This document shows positions 18,574 through 26,541 of a stretch of 64,000 nucleotides of DNA, piece by piece (positions within the stretch are counted from its first letter, which is position 1; each line of letters begins with the position of its first letter). The position numbers and the translations under genes are program-made. This DNA comes from a bacterium. GTDB taxonomy: Bacteria; Verrucomicrobiota; Verrucomicrobiia; Limisphaerales; UBA11358. Below the pieces are notes generated by a model that saw nothing but the letters and a program-made list of their open reading frames with translations, searched no databases and had not been told where the DNA came from. The stretch spans positions 62,001-126,000 of the forward strand of contig JAKAFL010000001.1 of assembly GCA_021817945.1 (NCBI GenBank). Reading direction: 5' to 3'.

Positions 18574-19376
18574 TTTGCTTTGGCGCGAAATTTTCGGGGC
18601 CAGGGGATGAATGCGTTCGTGGATTCCTGGTATTCCCGGTAGGCATTGCCCTTGGATTTCAATAAAAGTTCTTCTGTGGGCGGAATGCCGGTGACTTGCA
18701 AAAGGAAATACAACATGAACGCCGGGCTCATGAAGGCAATCCATCCCCATGGCGACCCCAAATCCATCACAAAGAATCCCACCCAGGCCATCCATTCAAA
18801 AAAATAGTTTGGATGCCGGGAATAGCGCCAAAGACCGGTCTGGCAAACTTTTCCATGGTTGACGGGGTTCAACCGAAATTTTGACAACTGAAAATCGGCC
18901 AAAGATTCACCCGCTATTGCCATCAGCCCCATTACCAAGCCGAGCCACTCAAGGTCATGGGTGGATTTTGAATCATTCATGCAGGGAATCAGAAAAACGA
19001 CGCTCAACAAAGCCAGCAAAACTGCCTGCAGTTGGAAGAATAAAAAAGTTTTCCAATGAAGATGCAGGGCCCATTTCGATCGCAAAACGGCGTAGCGGGC
19101 GTCTTCACGAGGATGTTGGCGCATCACCCTTGACCCCACGTGCCAGGCCAGCCTGCCACCCCAAATAATGGCCAGGGTGGCAACCTTGATTTTTCTCGCC
19201 TCCAGGCCTGGAGCCGCGATTGAGTAAAAAAGAGCGGCTGGAATGAAGCCAAAGGACCATGACACATCCACCAGGCCAAGATTGCGGACATGCCATGCAA
19301 CACCCCATGTGACCCACATGAGCACAACAGAAAACGCCAGCACTGCGGCCAGCAAAAAAAGCGCCTCATGAATCAT
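18570..19376 (-). CDS. DUF1295 (steroid 5-alpha-reductase-like) membrane protein
   Basis: A 268-residue polytopic protein of the DUF1295 family, related to steroid 5-alpha-reductases and isoprenylcysteine methyltransferases. About six to seven helices are visible. The family-typical C-terminal motif includes GLWRYSRHPNYFFEW (about 190-204), and GNAYREYQESTNAFIPWPRKF lies near the end. These enzymes reduce or modify double bonds of membrane lipids, but the substrate here is not known. The gene overlaps DUF2062 upstream by 11 bp and the short Cfa gene downstream by 4 bp. Confidence 0.87.
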   Translation of the reverse strand: MIHEALFLLAAVLAFSVVLMWVTWGVAWHVRNLGLVDVSWSFGFIPAALFYSIAAPGLEARKIKVATLAIIWGGRLAWHVGSRVMRQHPREDARYAVLRSKWALHLHWKTFLFFQLQAVLLALLSVVFLIPCMNDSKSTHDLEWLGLVMGLMAIAGESLADFQLSKFRLNPVNHGKVCQTGLWRYSRHPNYFFEWMAWVGFFVMDLGSPWGWIAFMSPAFMLYFLLQVTGIPPTEELLLKSKGNAYREYQESTNAFIPWPRKFRAKAK

Positions 19377-19881
19377 GTTTGGTGACAGTGAAGGTTTGCA
19401 ATCCCCAGTTCATTTTAAAAATCACCCTCAAAACCAGGTAAACTGCTGGCAATAAAAAAAGCGTAATGATCATCCAGCCCAGGACGCCGTGCCATGCAAT
19501 GAATCCAGATTGCTTGAAAAATTCCCAAGGGGATTTTTTCCACTGTTGAATCATCAAAGAGAAGGATACGGAGGCATGTGGATTCCGGGAAATCCATTCC
19601 CCCCAGTGAATATACAACAAAATCATGGCTGGCTGTAGAGGTGCGACAATCCAGTTTGCCAGTTGCAAGGCGGGATGGTTTAGCTTCCAAATCAGGCCGC
19701 ACAACGCACACAGGCATGTAGTCGTACCCAGGATAGGAAACAAACCCAGGTTCAAACCCAGAGCCAGACTCCAGGCCAGTTTGGAAGGGGTAATACCTTG
19801 GACCAACTGGCCTTTGATCACCTCTTTAATCCGGGCTACGGGGCGCACGCTGGTTTTAAATTTCAAAGCCTGGAGTTTCAC
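19366..19881 (-). CDS. DUF2062 family membrane protein
   Basis: A 171-residue membrane protein with a basic N-terminus and the DUF2062 core: the segment GITPSKLAWSLALGLNLGLFPILGTTT near residues 30-55, a helix around 60-75, NWIVAPLQPAMILLYIHWGEW near 82-102, and a C-terminal helix pair. DUF2062 proteins have no assigned reaction and often occur with lipid or envelope glycosyltransfer genes. Here the gene is translationally coupled to both neighbours, overlapping Cfa by 4 bp and DUF1295 by 11 bp, which places it firmly in the lipid-modification unit. Confidence 0.85.
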   Translation of the reverse strand: MKLQALKFKTSVRPVARIKEVIKGQLVQGITPSKLAWSLALGLNLGLFPILGTTTCLCALCGLIWKLNHPALQLANWIVAPLQPAMILLYIHWGEWISRNPHASVSFSLMIQQWKKSPWEFFKQSGFIAWHGVLGWMIITLFLLPAVYLVLRVIFKMNWGLQTFTVTKHDS

Positions 19882-21245
19882 AGGGAGATGGGAATGGCAT
19901 TTTCACACATGCCCTCTTCCACCAGATGAGAACCATGGATGGGAAGTGTTTCAGGAGGGGGGTGCAGCCAGCCCAGCGACGGATTGTTTGGACGCGTGCA
20001 CACAGCCTGTGCCACCGTGATATTGCGGGTGTCAAACGCAGCCTCACAATAGCACAAATAGTAATTCCATTTGCGAATGAAAGAGTCATCAAACCCGAGT
20101 TTTTTGATCTCCTTAAGGTTTTGAGCGAACCGGATTCTCCATCGCCGCAATGTTTCACCATAGGACAATCCCATGTCCTCGAGTTCGTGCAGGCACAAAT
20201 CCCCGGTCCTAAACAGGGCCTCGTTGACCCGTTGGATGGAAACCAGCAAGGAACCTGGAAAAATATGCGTTTGAATCCAATCCACGTGCTTGCGCAAATG
20301 AGCGTGGCGTGAATCCGGGCAGACAATCATTTGCATGGCCAGCAGGCCGTGCGGTTTGAGCAATTCATGGCATTTCTTAAAAAATGTTTCCAGGTAGGCA
20401 TCGCCCACCGCTTCAATCATTTCTATGGAAACAATTTTATCAAACTGCCCTGAAAGCTTTCGGTAATCCATTTGCACAACCTCCACGAGTCCATCCAGAC
20501 CAGCCAGGCGCACGCGTTCCCGGGCAAATCGAAACTGTTCACCCGACAAGGTTATGGTTTTGACCCGGCAACCGTGCCTTTTTGCGCAATGAATGGCAAA
20601 ACCTCCCCATCCACCGCCTATTTCAAGCACGCAGTCCGAGGCTTGCAGTTTCAGCTTGTTGCAAATGCGGTTGTACTTTGCGGTTTGAGCCTCTTCCAGT
20701 GTCTGTCCTGGGTCCTGAAACAGGGCGGAAGAATAAGTCATGGTCTGGTCCAGAAACAGTTCGTAAAAAGCGTTGCCCAGATCGTAATGGTCCGCAATAT
20801 TTTCAGGGCTGCCCCGAAGGCTATTCGGGCGGAGCCTGTGCTGGATTCTGTTCTTCCAGCTCAAAATATTGATCCAGCCATTGCGGATTCGGGATCCCGA
20901 CATTCCCGGCCCCTGCTCCACATTCAGGATAAACCAGGCAATGACACGGGTCACATCATCTGTTTCCCATTCGGCTGCCACATAGGATTCCCCAAACCCC
21001 ACATCGCCATATAAAACACATCGCTTGAAAAAATTCCAATCCATCACACGGATCAACGCTGTCACCTGTGCCCCGGGTTGTCCAAATTGCCGCCTTTCCC
21101 CATTAGGCAGTATTAGAATCAACCCTCCTCGTTTCATGGTTGCGAGTAGATTCAATATGCCATTCACCCATATCCTATTCAGCCCCCTTTTTTCTTTCTG
21201 TGGGTTGCCAGGTGTTGTTTCACTTTTCATTTTTTTCATGAACAT
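19878..21245 (-). CDS. Cfa-family cyclopropane-fatty-acyl-phospholipid synthase-like methyltransferase (long form)
   Basis: A 455-residue SAM methyltransferase with full Cfa architecture. The N-terminal lipid-binding domain carries GFGESYVAAEWETDD (83-97); the catalytic domain has DHYDLGNAFYELFLD (152-166) and SAM motif LEIGGGWGGFA (207-217). Glu in VSIEMIEAVG (272-281) matches the catalytic glutamate. Two positions differ from E. coli Cfa: the YSCAYW cysteine is serine here (YSSALF, 171-176), and the histidine after LL is not seen (LLAMQMI). That may mean a plain methylase rather than a cyclopropanating enzyme (inference). It starts 1 bp after the DUF1365 stop. Confidence 0.88.
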   Translation of the reverse strand: MFMKKMKSETTPGNPQKEKRGLNRIWVNGILNLLATMKRGGLILILPNGERRQFGQPGAQVTALIRVMDWNFFKRCVLYGDVGFGESYVAAEWETDDVTRVIAWFILNVEQGPGMSGSRIRNGWINILSWKNRIQHRLRPNSLRGSPENIADHYDLGNAFYELFLDQTMTYSSALFQDPGQTLEEAQTAKYNRICNKLKLQASDCVLEIGGGWGGFAIHCAKRHGCRVKTITLSGEQFRFARERVRLAGLDGLVEVVQMDYRKLSGQFDKIVSIEMIEAVGDAYLETFFKKCHELLKPHGLLAMQMIVCPDSRHAHLRKHVDWIQTHIFPGSLLVSIQRVNEALFRTGDLCLHELEDMGLSYGETLRRWRIRFAQNLKEIKKLGFDDSFIRKWNYYLCYCEAAFDTRNITVAQAVCTRPNNPSLGWLHPPPETLPIHGSHLVEEGMCENAIPISL

Positions 21246-21246
21246 T

Positions 21247-22050
21247 TTATCGGGAATGCTTGTTGACCATGCTGGAATATGGGCGCAACACCTGGCGCTG
21301 CCATTCAGGATTATCCGCCTTCCTGTGATAGGGCACCCCTTTGATCCATAGCCGAAGCGCCTGGTAATGAATCCAGATTATCACCCGCATAGGCATGAAA
21401 GGATTGCGAATCGTTTGCGCAATCAAAGAGGCGTCATTGAGGGGCTTTTTGACGCCGGCTAAACGGCTCCTCAGCACGGTATGCCCCTGCTCCACTTCAT
21501 CAATTTCCACCAACAGGCTATCTCCAGGCAGCCCCATGTTGAAATCCAGGTTCATTTTGAGATCAGAAAAGGGTGAGATATAAAAGAATTTGGCGATCTG
21601 GCAGCGATACACTCCATCCTGTTTCAGGGTTTCAGGCCCAAGCAAATACAGTTTAATTTCTCTGAAGGTATTGCACACCTCTGCCACAACCCCCTTAGGC
21701 TGGCCGCTCTTGTCAAAAAGGTAAAAAATAGATATGGGATTGAATACATATCCGCACATGCGGGGCAGAGTCAACAATCCCACCCGGCAAGATTCATCAA
21801 TATCCATGCCGATGCTCCTGAGGTGGGAAACCAAGCGGCTTTTCAGGTCCCCTCCCCTGCCCGGTTCGTGGTCCGAATCCTTGAAATTATACGGTCGCAA
21901 ACAATTCCGACCAAAAAGGCGAAGCTTTTTGGTGAGGTCGTCCAATTCATCCAAGTCCAGATAAAACATGAGCAGGCGATGTCTGAATTGATGGTCCTTC
22001 GGCTTCAGCCTGTGATGCCAAACGGTGCATTCGTAAATGCTGGAATTCAT
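21247..22050 (-). CDS. DUF1365 family protein
   Basis: A 267-residue soluble protein of the DUF1365 family. The typical N-terminus YECTVWHHRLKPKDHQFRH (about 6-24) is present, as are LLTLPRMCGYVFNPISIFYLFD (about 97-118), VAEVCNTFREIKLYLL and KFFYISPFSDLKMNL. The family has no fixed biochemical role, but its genes are nearly always found with a FAD amine-oxidase-like protein and a Cfa methyltransferase, as here. It overlaps the FAD oxidoreductase gene by 4 bp and abuts the long Cfa gene. Confidence 0.9.
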   Translation of the reverse strand: MNSSIYECTVWHHRLKPKDHQFRHRLLMFYLDLDELDDLTKKLRLFGRNCLRPYNFKDSDHEPGRGGDLKSRLVSHLRSIGMDIDESCRVGLLTLPRMCGYVFNPISIFYLFDKSGQPKGVVAEVCNTFREIKLYLLGPETLKQDGVYRCQIAKFFYISPFSDLKMNLDFNMGLPGDSLLVEIDEVEQGHTVLRSRLAGVKKPLNDASLIAQTIRNPFMPMRVIIWIHYQALRLWIKGVPYHRKADNPEWQRQVLRPYSSMVNKHSR

Positions 22051-23315
22051 TTGAGGAGCATTTCACCAGTCAGCATGCGGCATAAATTCAGCGCAGAGAC
22101 CAAGGCATCCTCGTGAAAGCCATGCCCGAAATAACTGCCGCAAAAAAAGACTGCTTTTGAGCGTTGGTTGAGTTTGGCCAGGCTTCCCTGCGCTTTGATG
22201 GCAGCTAGGTTGAACAGGGGATGATGGTAAATGAACCGGCGAAGCACGCGCGAGGGTTCCACTTGGGATTCACCGTTGATGGAAATAAAATATTGGTTTG
22301 GCCCGGGAATTGCCTGAAGCTGGTTGAGCCAGTAAATGGTGGAGGAAGCTGTATCGTGCCCTTGTTTCGACGGGACGCGGTAATTCCAGGACGCCCAACA
22401 ACGTTTGGAAGAGGGCATAACACTTTCATCTGTGTGTAAAAGCGCCACATTGGGTTGGTAGGAGAATTGTCCAAGGAGGCTTGATTCCTCCCGGTCTGGA
22501 TTTGCCAGCAAGGCAAGGGCCTCATCGGCATGGCAGGCAAAAATCACCTCTTCAAAAACATCAGTCTTTCCAGAGGCGTCCACCACCACAACCCCTTCGG
22601 ATGACTTTTGAACCAGCCGGGCTCCACAATGGAGTTGGATGGCCCCTTTAAAGGGGGCAATGAGCTTCTCAACGTAGGCCTTGGCCCCACCTTGGACCGT
22701 GAACCAGGGATGTTGCGTGTGCAATCCTAAAAATCCGTGATTATGAAAAAAACGAAGCAGGGTTATGGCGGGAAACTCAAGCATTCGGGATGGAGGAGTT
22801 GACCAAACAGCCGCGCTCATGGGAATGAGGTACATCTCGAGGAAATCACGTCCATACCCCCGGTATTCCACATAGGTTTGGAGAGTCATGGACTGGACTT
22901 TGAAATCCTCCAAAGCAGCGACTGCCTCTGAATTAAACCGGTTTATTTGGAGGAGCATTCGCCAAAATCGGGGTTTAAAAATATTTTTCCTCTGGGCAAA
23001 CAAATGGTTGATGCTGGACCCGCAAAATTCCACGTTGGATGGGCCGTGATGGACGCTGAAGGACATGGGGGCGGGTCTGCAGGGCACATTTAGCTGGTTA
23101 AAAAGCCGGGTCAAGGTTGGATAAGTCACATGGTTGAAGACCATGAAACCGGTGTCAACGGGTAGATCTCGGCCATTTTGGGTGATCATCACGGTGTGGG
23201 CATGACCGCCGGCATGACTGTTTGGCTCGTAAAGCGTCAGGTCGCGCGTCTTGTGGAGGAAATGGGCGCAACCCAATCCGGCCACGCCGGTCCCAATGAT
23301 GGCTGTCCGTTTCAC
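22047..23315 (-). CDS. FAD-dependent amine-oxidase-like oxidoreductase
   Basis: A 422-residue flavoprotein. The dinucleotide-binding motif GTGVAGLGCAHFL lies at residues 7-19. A conserved Glu (YEPNSHAGGHAHT) follows near 29-41, and a C-terminal FAD motif, AVFFCGSYFGHGFHEDAL, near 390-407. The family oxidises or isomerises lipid substrates; the version linked to DUF1365 and Cfa genes is thought to act on membrane fatty acids. It overlaps the desaturase upstream and DUF1365 downstream by 4 bp each. Soluble, with possible membrane association. Confidence 0.88.
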   Translation of the reverse strand: MKRTAIIGTGVAGLGCAHFLHKTRDLTLYEPNSHAGGHAHTVMITQNGRDLPVDTGFMVFNHVTYPTLTRLFNQLNVPCRPAPMSFSVHHGPSNVEFCGSSINHLFAQRKNIFKPRFWRMLLQINRFNSEAVAALEDFKVQSMTLQTYVEYRGYGRDFLEMYLIPMSAAVWSTPPSRMLEFPAITLLRFFHNHGFLGLHTQHPWFTVQGGAKAYVEKLIAPFKGAIQLHCGARLVQKSSEGVVVVDASGKTDVFEEVIFACHADEALALLANPDREESSLLGQFSYQPNVALLHTDESVMPSSKRCWASWNYRVPSKQGHDTASSTIYWLNQLQAIPGPNQYFISINGESQVEPSRVLRRFIYHHPLFNLAAIKAQGSLAKLNQRSKAVFFCGSYFGHGFHEDALVSALNLCRMLTGEMLLK

Positions 23316-24316
23316 AAAGTGTTAGAATGGCCGGATTGAATGGTCCTGAGAGGCGGAATTCCACGGGTATTTTCATAAGCGGATTGGGGAACGGGTTGCA
23401 GGTTCCAGATCAAACCTGTCCAAGACAGGATTTTGAGCAGGTAATACGAGATGTCTATTTCCCACCAGTAAAACCCCTGGCGGGTAGCATTCATGTGATG
23501 GTGGTGATTGTTATGCCATCCCTCGCCAAGTGTGATGATGGCTAGTATGAAACTGTTCCGGCTGTTGTCGCTGGTATCATATCGTTTCCTGCCCAGCAAA
23601 TGGGCGAGAGAATTGATGGAGGAAGTGGCATGAAATAGAACCGTGGTGCTGATGAAGAATCCCCAGACCAGGAGTTGCCAGCCTGTCACACCCCATGCCG
23701 GTTTGTAAAGATGCAGCCAATGACCAAGGCCCGTCAACCCCAACGCCAAAAGGAGAGGAACCACCGCATCAAACCGGTTTAATAAAACCAGTTCGGGATA
23801 GCGGGCCAGGTCCCGCACCTTGGAATAATCCGTTGGAAAATTTCGAGCGCTGGTAATCCACCCTATGTGCGACCACCAAAACCCCCTCAGTGTTGGCGAA
23901 TGAACATCCTCAACCTCGTCAGAATGCCGATGGTGATGCCGATGCTGGTAACTCCACCATAAAGGCCCCCGTTGAACGGCGCTGGCCCCAGCCATGGCAA
24001 AAATGAATTGAGCCATCCTGGAGGTGCGAAAAGTCCTGTGCGAAAAATAGCGATGATAAAATCCCGTGATGGCAAACATGCGGCCAAGGTATAAAACAAC
24101 GGCAACACCCACTGAAAACAGGCTGGCACCGGTCCAGATGACTCCAAGGCACCCCACATGCAGAATCACAAAAGGCAATATCCTAATCCACTCCACCTGG
24201 TCCGGCTTTTTGCGGAGGGCTTCAAAATCATCGCGCCCATGATCTGCATCCACCCATTGCACGAGGGAAACAACGGTGCGCCTGCACACATTCAGGATTT
24301 GACCGTTCATATTCAT
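23312..24316 (-). CDS. acyl-CoA/fatty acid desaturase (delta-9 type)
   Basis: A 334-residue membrane-bound di-iron desaturase and the first gene of the minus-strand operon. The three histidine boxes are HRYFSH (88-93), HRHHHRH (125-131) and HNNHHHH (268-274), and an extra HATSSINSLAH is at 229-239. Two hydrophobic hairpins flank them, as in stearoyl-CoA desaturases. It would introduce the double bond that the downstream Cfa-type methyltransferases then modify. The start ATG at 24316 lies 40 bp from the intergenic inverted repeat. Its stop overlaps the next start. Confidence 0.9.
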   Translation of the reverse strand: MNMNGQILNVCRRTVVSLVQWVDADHGRDDFEALRKKPDQVEWIRILPFVILHVGCLGVIWTGASLFSVGVAVVLYLGRMFAITGFYHRYFSHRTFRTSRMAQFIFAMAGASAVQRGPLWWSYQHRHHHRHSDEVEDVHSPTLRGFWWSHIGWITSARNFPTDYSKVRDLARYPELVLLNRFDAVVPLLLALGLTGLGHWLHLYKPAWGVTGWQLLVWGFFISTTVLFHATSSINSLAHLLGRKRYDTSDNSRNSFILAIITLGEGWHNNHHHHMNATRQGFYWWEIDISYYLLKILSWTGLIWNLQPVPQSAYENTRGIPPLRTIQSGHSNTL

Positions 24317-24355
24317 TTTTCAAACATTTTCAATAGAATATCGAACGTGGCAACC

Positions 24356-24388
24356 TTTTGGATGCATGTAAAATGGTTGCATCCAAAA
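24356..24388. promoter_or_regulatory. 11-bp perfect inverted repeat, candidate operator
   Basis: Arms TTTTGGATGCA (24356-24366) and TGCATCCAAAA (24378-24388) are perfect reverse complements around an 11-bp spacer. The half-site centres are 22 bp apart, about two helical turns, which suits a dimeric regulator. It lies 40-72 bp upstream of the desaturase ATG and about 140 bp upstream of the sigma-factor ATG, in the shared divergent region. Neither side is followed by a T-run, so a terminator is unlikely. Confidence 0.55.
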
Positions 24389-24529
24389 CCGGTCCTCATG
24401 CGTAATTTATAAGACTCCTTCTTGTAAGGCGGTCTCAAAATTGATATGAATCTGTGCGTTCAAATCCATTGGGAAGGATTTTTCGGCGCGTTTTTGCACC
24501 CGGAAAGATCCACACCCTGGAAACAAACC

Positions 24530-25108
24530 ATGGATACGATGAATGAATCCGGCGCTGAAGATCGGGATGCCTTGCTGCTGCAAAAGGCGGCGGATGGGGA
24601 TGCCGATGCCTTCGCCGCATTTTACGATCGCCATTCCGTCCTGATGTACTCCGTGGCCATGCGGATTTTAGGAGACCCTTCCGAGGCCAAGGATGTCTTG
24701 CAGGAATCCTGCATTCAAATTTGGGAAAAGGCCTCCAAGTTTGATCCCAAGCTGGGTAAAGCATCAAGTTGGGCCGCCATACTTGTTCGCAATCGGGCTG
24801 TGGACCGGATAAGGTCCTTGCAGCGTCGCCAGCGCCTCTCTGAAGAAGCGGCTATGGAATCATCGCTCGAACCGGCTCCGGGCAAATCGGCAAATGATTT
24901 TCTATACAAGCAGGAAAAGGCCGCATTAATAGGATCCGCCATTATGGAATTGCCCCAGGAGCAGCGGCAGGCCATAGACTTGGCCTATTTCAAAGGTCTA
25001 ACCCATCATCAAATCGCCGAAAAGCTTCAAGAACCCCTTGGGACCATCAAGGCGCGCATACGGCGGGGGTTGCTGCGGATGCGGGATAAACTGGAGGGCT
25101 TGCCATGA
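24530..25108 (+). CDS. ECF-type RNA polymerase sigma factor
   Basis: A 192-residue sigma70-family protein with only regions 2 and 4. Region 2 (about 22-90) includes DVLQESCIQIWEKA. Region 4 (about 130-185) has LPQEQRQAIDLAYFKGLT followed by a helix-turn-helix HHQIAEKLQEPLGTIKARIRRG. It should redirect polymerase to stress genes, probably its own unit and the divergent lipid operon. The ATG at 24530 is preceded by GGAAA at a suitable distance; an in-frame upstream ATG at 24446 would add a non-homologous leader. The stop overlaps the anti-sigma ATG by 4 bp. Confidence 0.92.
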   Translation: MDTMNESGAEDRDALLLQKAADGDADAFAAFYDRHSVLMYSVAMRILGDPSEAKDVLQESCIQIWEKASKFDPKLGKASSWAAILVRNRAVDRIRSLQRRQRLSEEAAMESSLEPAPGKSANDFLYKQEKAALIGSAIMELPQEQRQAIDLAYFKGLTHHQIAEKLQEPLGTIKARIRRGLLRMRDKLEGLP

Positions 25109-25914
25109 TAGACGAACAACTTCAGGAACAGGCTTCCCTTCATGTGTTGGGCGCTCTTTCACCGGAGGAGGCGCGCGAATTCAAACAAAAAATGACCTGC
25201 AACCCCGAGTTGAGAGCGTTTGTGGGCAGCCTGTCTGTGGCCACCTCGGCGATTGCCGGAAATGTGCCCTGCGCCAAACCTCCTCCAGAAGTCCGAACCC
25301 AATTGCTTGCACAAATTGCGCGTTCCCAAAAGGTTCCCAAGCCTGCTGGGCGCGACTCAAAGCCTGCCTTTCCCCTGTTTGAATGGATTCTGCCAACCTT
25401 GTCTGTGGGATTGGCGGTGATTTGCCTGATGCTCAGCTACCAAAATAATCACCTTAAACAAACTGTTCTTGCCGCCTCCAACCAAATACGCAGCCTGAAT
25501 GCCATGGCAGCCGCACTCCAATCTGCCACCAATGGCCTTCAACAAACCGTATTCGCCTTGAGTGAATCCAACCGTCTGGCAAACCTTCAAATAACATTGC
25601 TCCAATCCCATATCAATGGTTCGCCCGATGCCATGGCTGCCACCCTTTGGGATCAATCCGACCAAAAAGGGGTTTTTGTGGTTCGCAATCTCCCGCCAGC
25701 CCCATCCAGCCGGGATTATCAGTTATGGGTTCTTGAAAATGGCACCACTCCCGTGGATGCCGGGGTGGTTCATGTGGATGAGAATGGCTCGGGGAGAGTG
25801 GATTTTCAACCGGTCAAACACATTCAAATTGCCGCCAAGTTTGCGGTCACCGAGGAGGTTCATGGCGGATCCCCCACCCCCACCCTCAAAAACCTTGTCC
25901 TGGCAGGCATTTGA
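25105..25914 (+). CDS. RskA-like anti-sigma factor
   Basis: A 269-residue single-pass membrane protein. The N-terminal cytoplasmic region (1-85) with LHVLGALSPEEAREFKQKM resembles the RskA anti-sigma domain. A transmembrane helix lies at about 95-112 (LPTLSVGLAVICLML), then a short helical stretch, and an extracytoplasmic RskA domain (about 172-268) containing DYQLWVLENGTTPVDAGV. It should hold the cognate ECF factor at the membrane until an envelope signal releases it. Translation is coupled to the sigma factor. It is not the zinc/cupin ChrR type seen with similar lipid genes elsewhere. Confidence 0.88.
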   Translation: MIDEQLQEQASLHVLGALSPEEAREFKQKMTCNPELRAFVGSLSVATSAIAGNVPCAKPPPEVRTQLLAQIARSQKVPKPAGRDSKPAFPLFEWILPTLSVGLAVICLMLSYQNNHLKQTVLAASNQIRSLNAMAAALQSATNGLQQTVFALSESNRLANLQITLLQSHINGSPDAMAATLWDQSDQKGVFVVRNLPPAPSSRDYQLWVLENGTTPVDAGVVHVDENGSGRVDFQPVKHIQIAAKFAVTEEVHGGSPTPTLKNLVLAGI

Positions 25915-25976
25915 TAAATCAGGGCCAAAAACTCCTGATTGCCTGGCATGTTCATCTGCTTCGATACTTCAAGAAC

Positions 25977-26441
25977 GTGAAAATCAGAAAATTTGAAACA
26001 GAAATCTGGCTCCCATTCCCCCCGGACTATTTGTTTCAATTTTTTGGGGATGCCGGCAACCTGGATTTGCTCACTCCGTCCTGGCTCCATTTCAAGATCA
26101 TCACCCCCATGCCCATAGCCATGCAGGTTGGAACCCTGATTGATTATCGCCTAAGGATTCATGGCTGGCCCGTTTTTTGGCGCACGCGCATTTCCAAATG
26201 GAACCCTCCCCATTATTTCGTGGATGAACAATTGCGTGGCCCATACAGGCTATGGGTTCATGAACACCATTTCATCCCGGAAATGGGAGGAACCCGGGTG
26301 CGCGACAGCGTGCAATATTCAGTGCCTTTTGACTTGATAATACATCCCTTGCTGGTTCGACCGGATCTTGAGCGAATATTTGCCTATCGCTCTGCGGTTC
26401 TCTTGGAGCGCTTCAAATCTTCAACAGAAAAAACCTCATGA
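25977..26441 (+). CDS. SRPBCC (START-like) ligand-binding protein
   Basis: A 154-residue protein with the START/SRPBCC helix-grip pattern: ETEIWLPFPPDYLFQFFGDAGNLDLLTP near the N-terminus, beta strands around GTLIDYRLRIHGWPVFWRTRI, and the C-terminal helix ERIFAYRSAVLLERF. Such folds bind hydrophobic ligands including lipids. The start is uncertain: a TTG at 25911 overlaps the anti-sigma stop, but GTG at 25977 begins exactly at the domain. It is third in the sigma/anti-sigma unit and ends convergent with the lactonase gene. Confidence 0.78.
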   Translation: MKIRKFETEIWLPFPPDYLFQFFGDAGNLDLLTPSWLHFKIITPMPIAMQVGTLIDYRLRIHGWPVFWRTRISKWNPPHYFVDEQLRGPYRLWVHEHHFIPEMGGTRVRDSVQYSVPFDLIIHPLLVRPDLERIFAYRSAVLLERFKSSTEKTS

Positions 26442-26541
26442 GGGTTCCTGGAAAGAGCAAAAGTTGTTGAGGTGGGTCAGTATAAGCCTCCGAAATTGAC
26501 CACAAAAAAGGCGCGGTCACCCGAAAACCTGAAGGTTCCAG

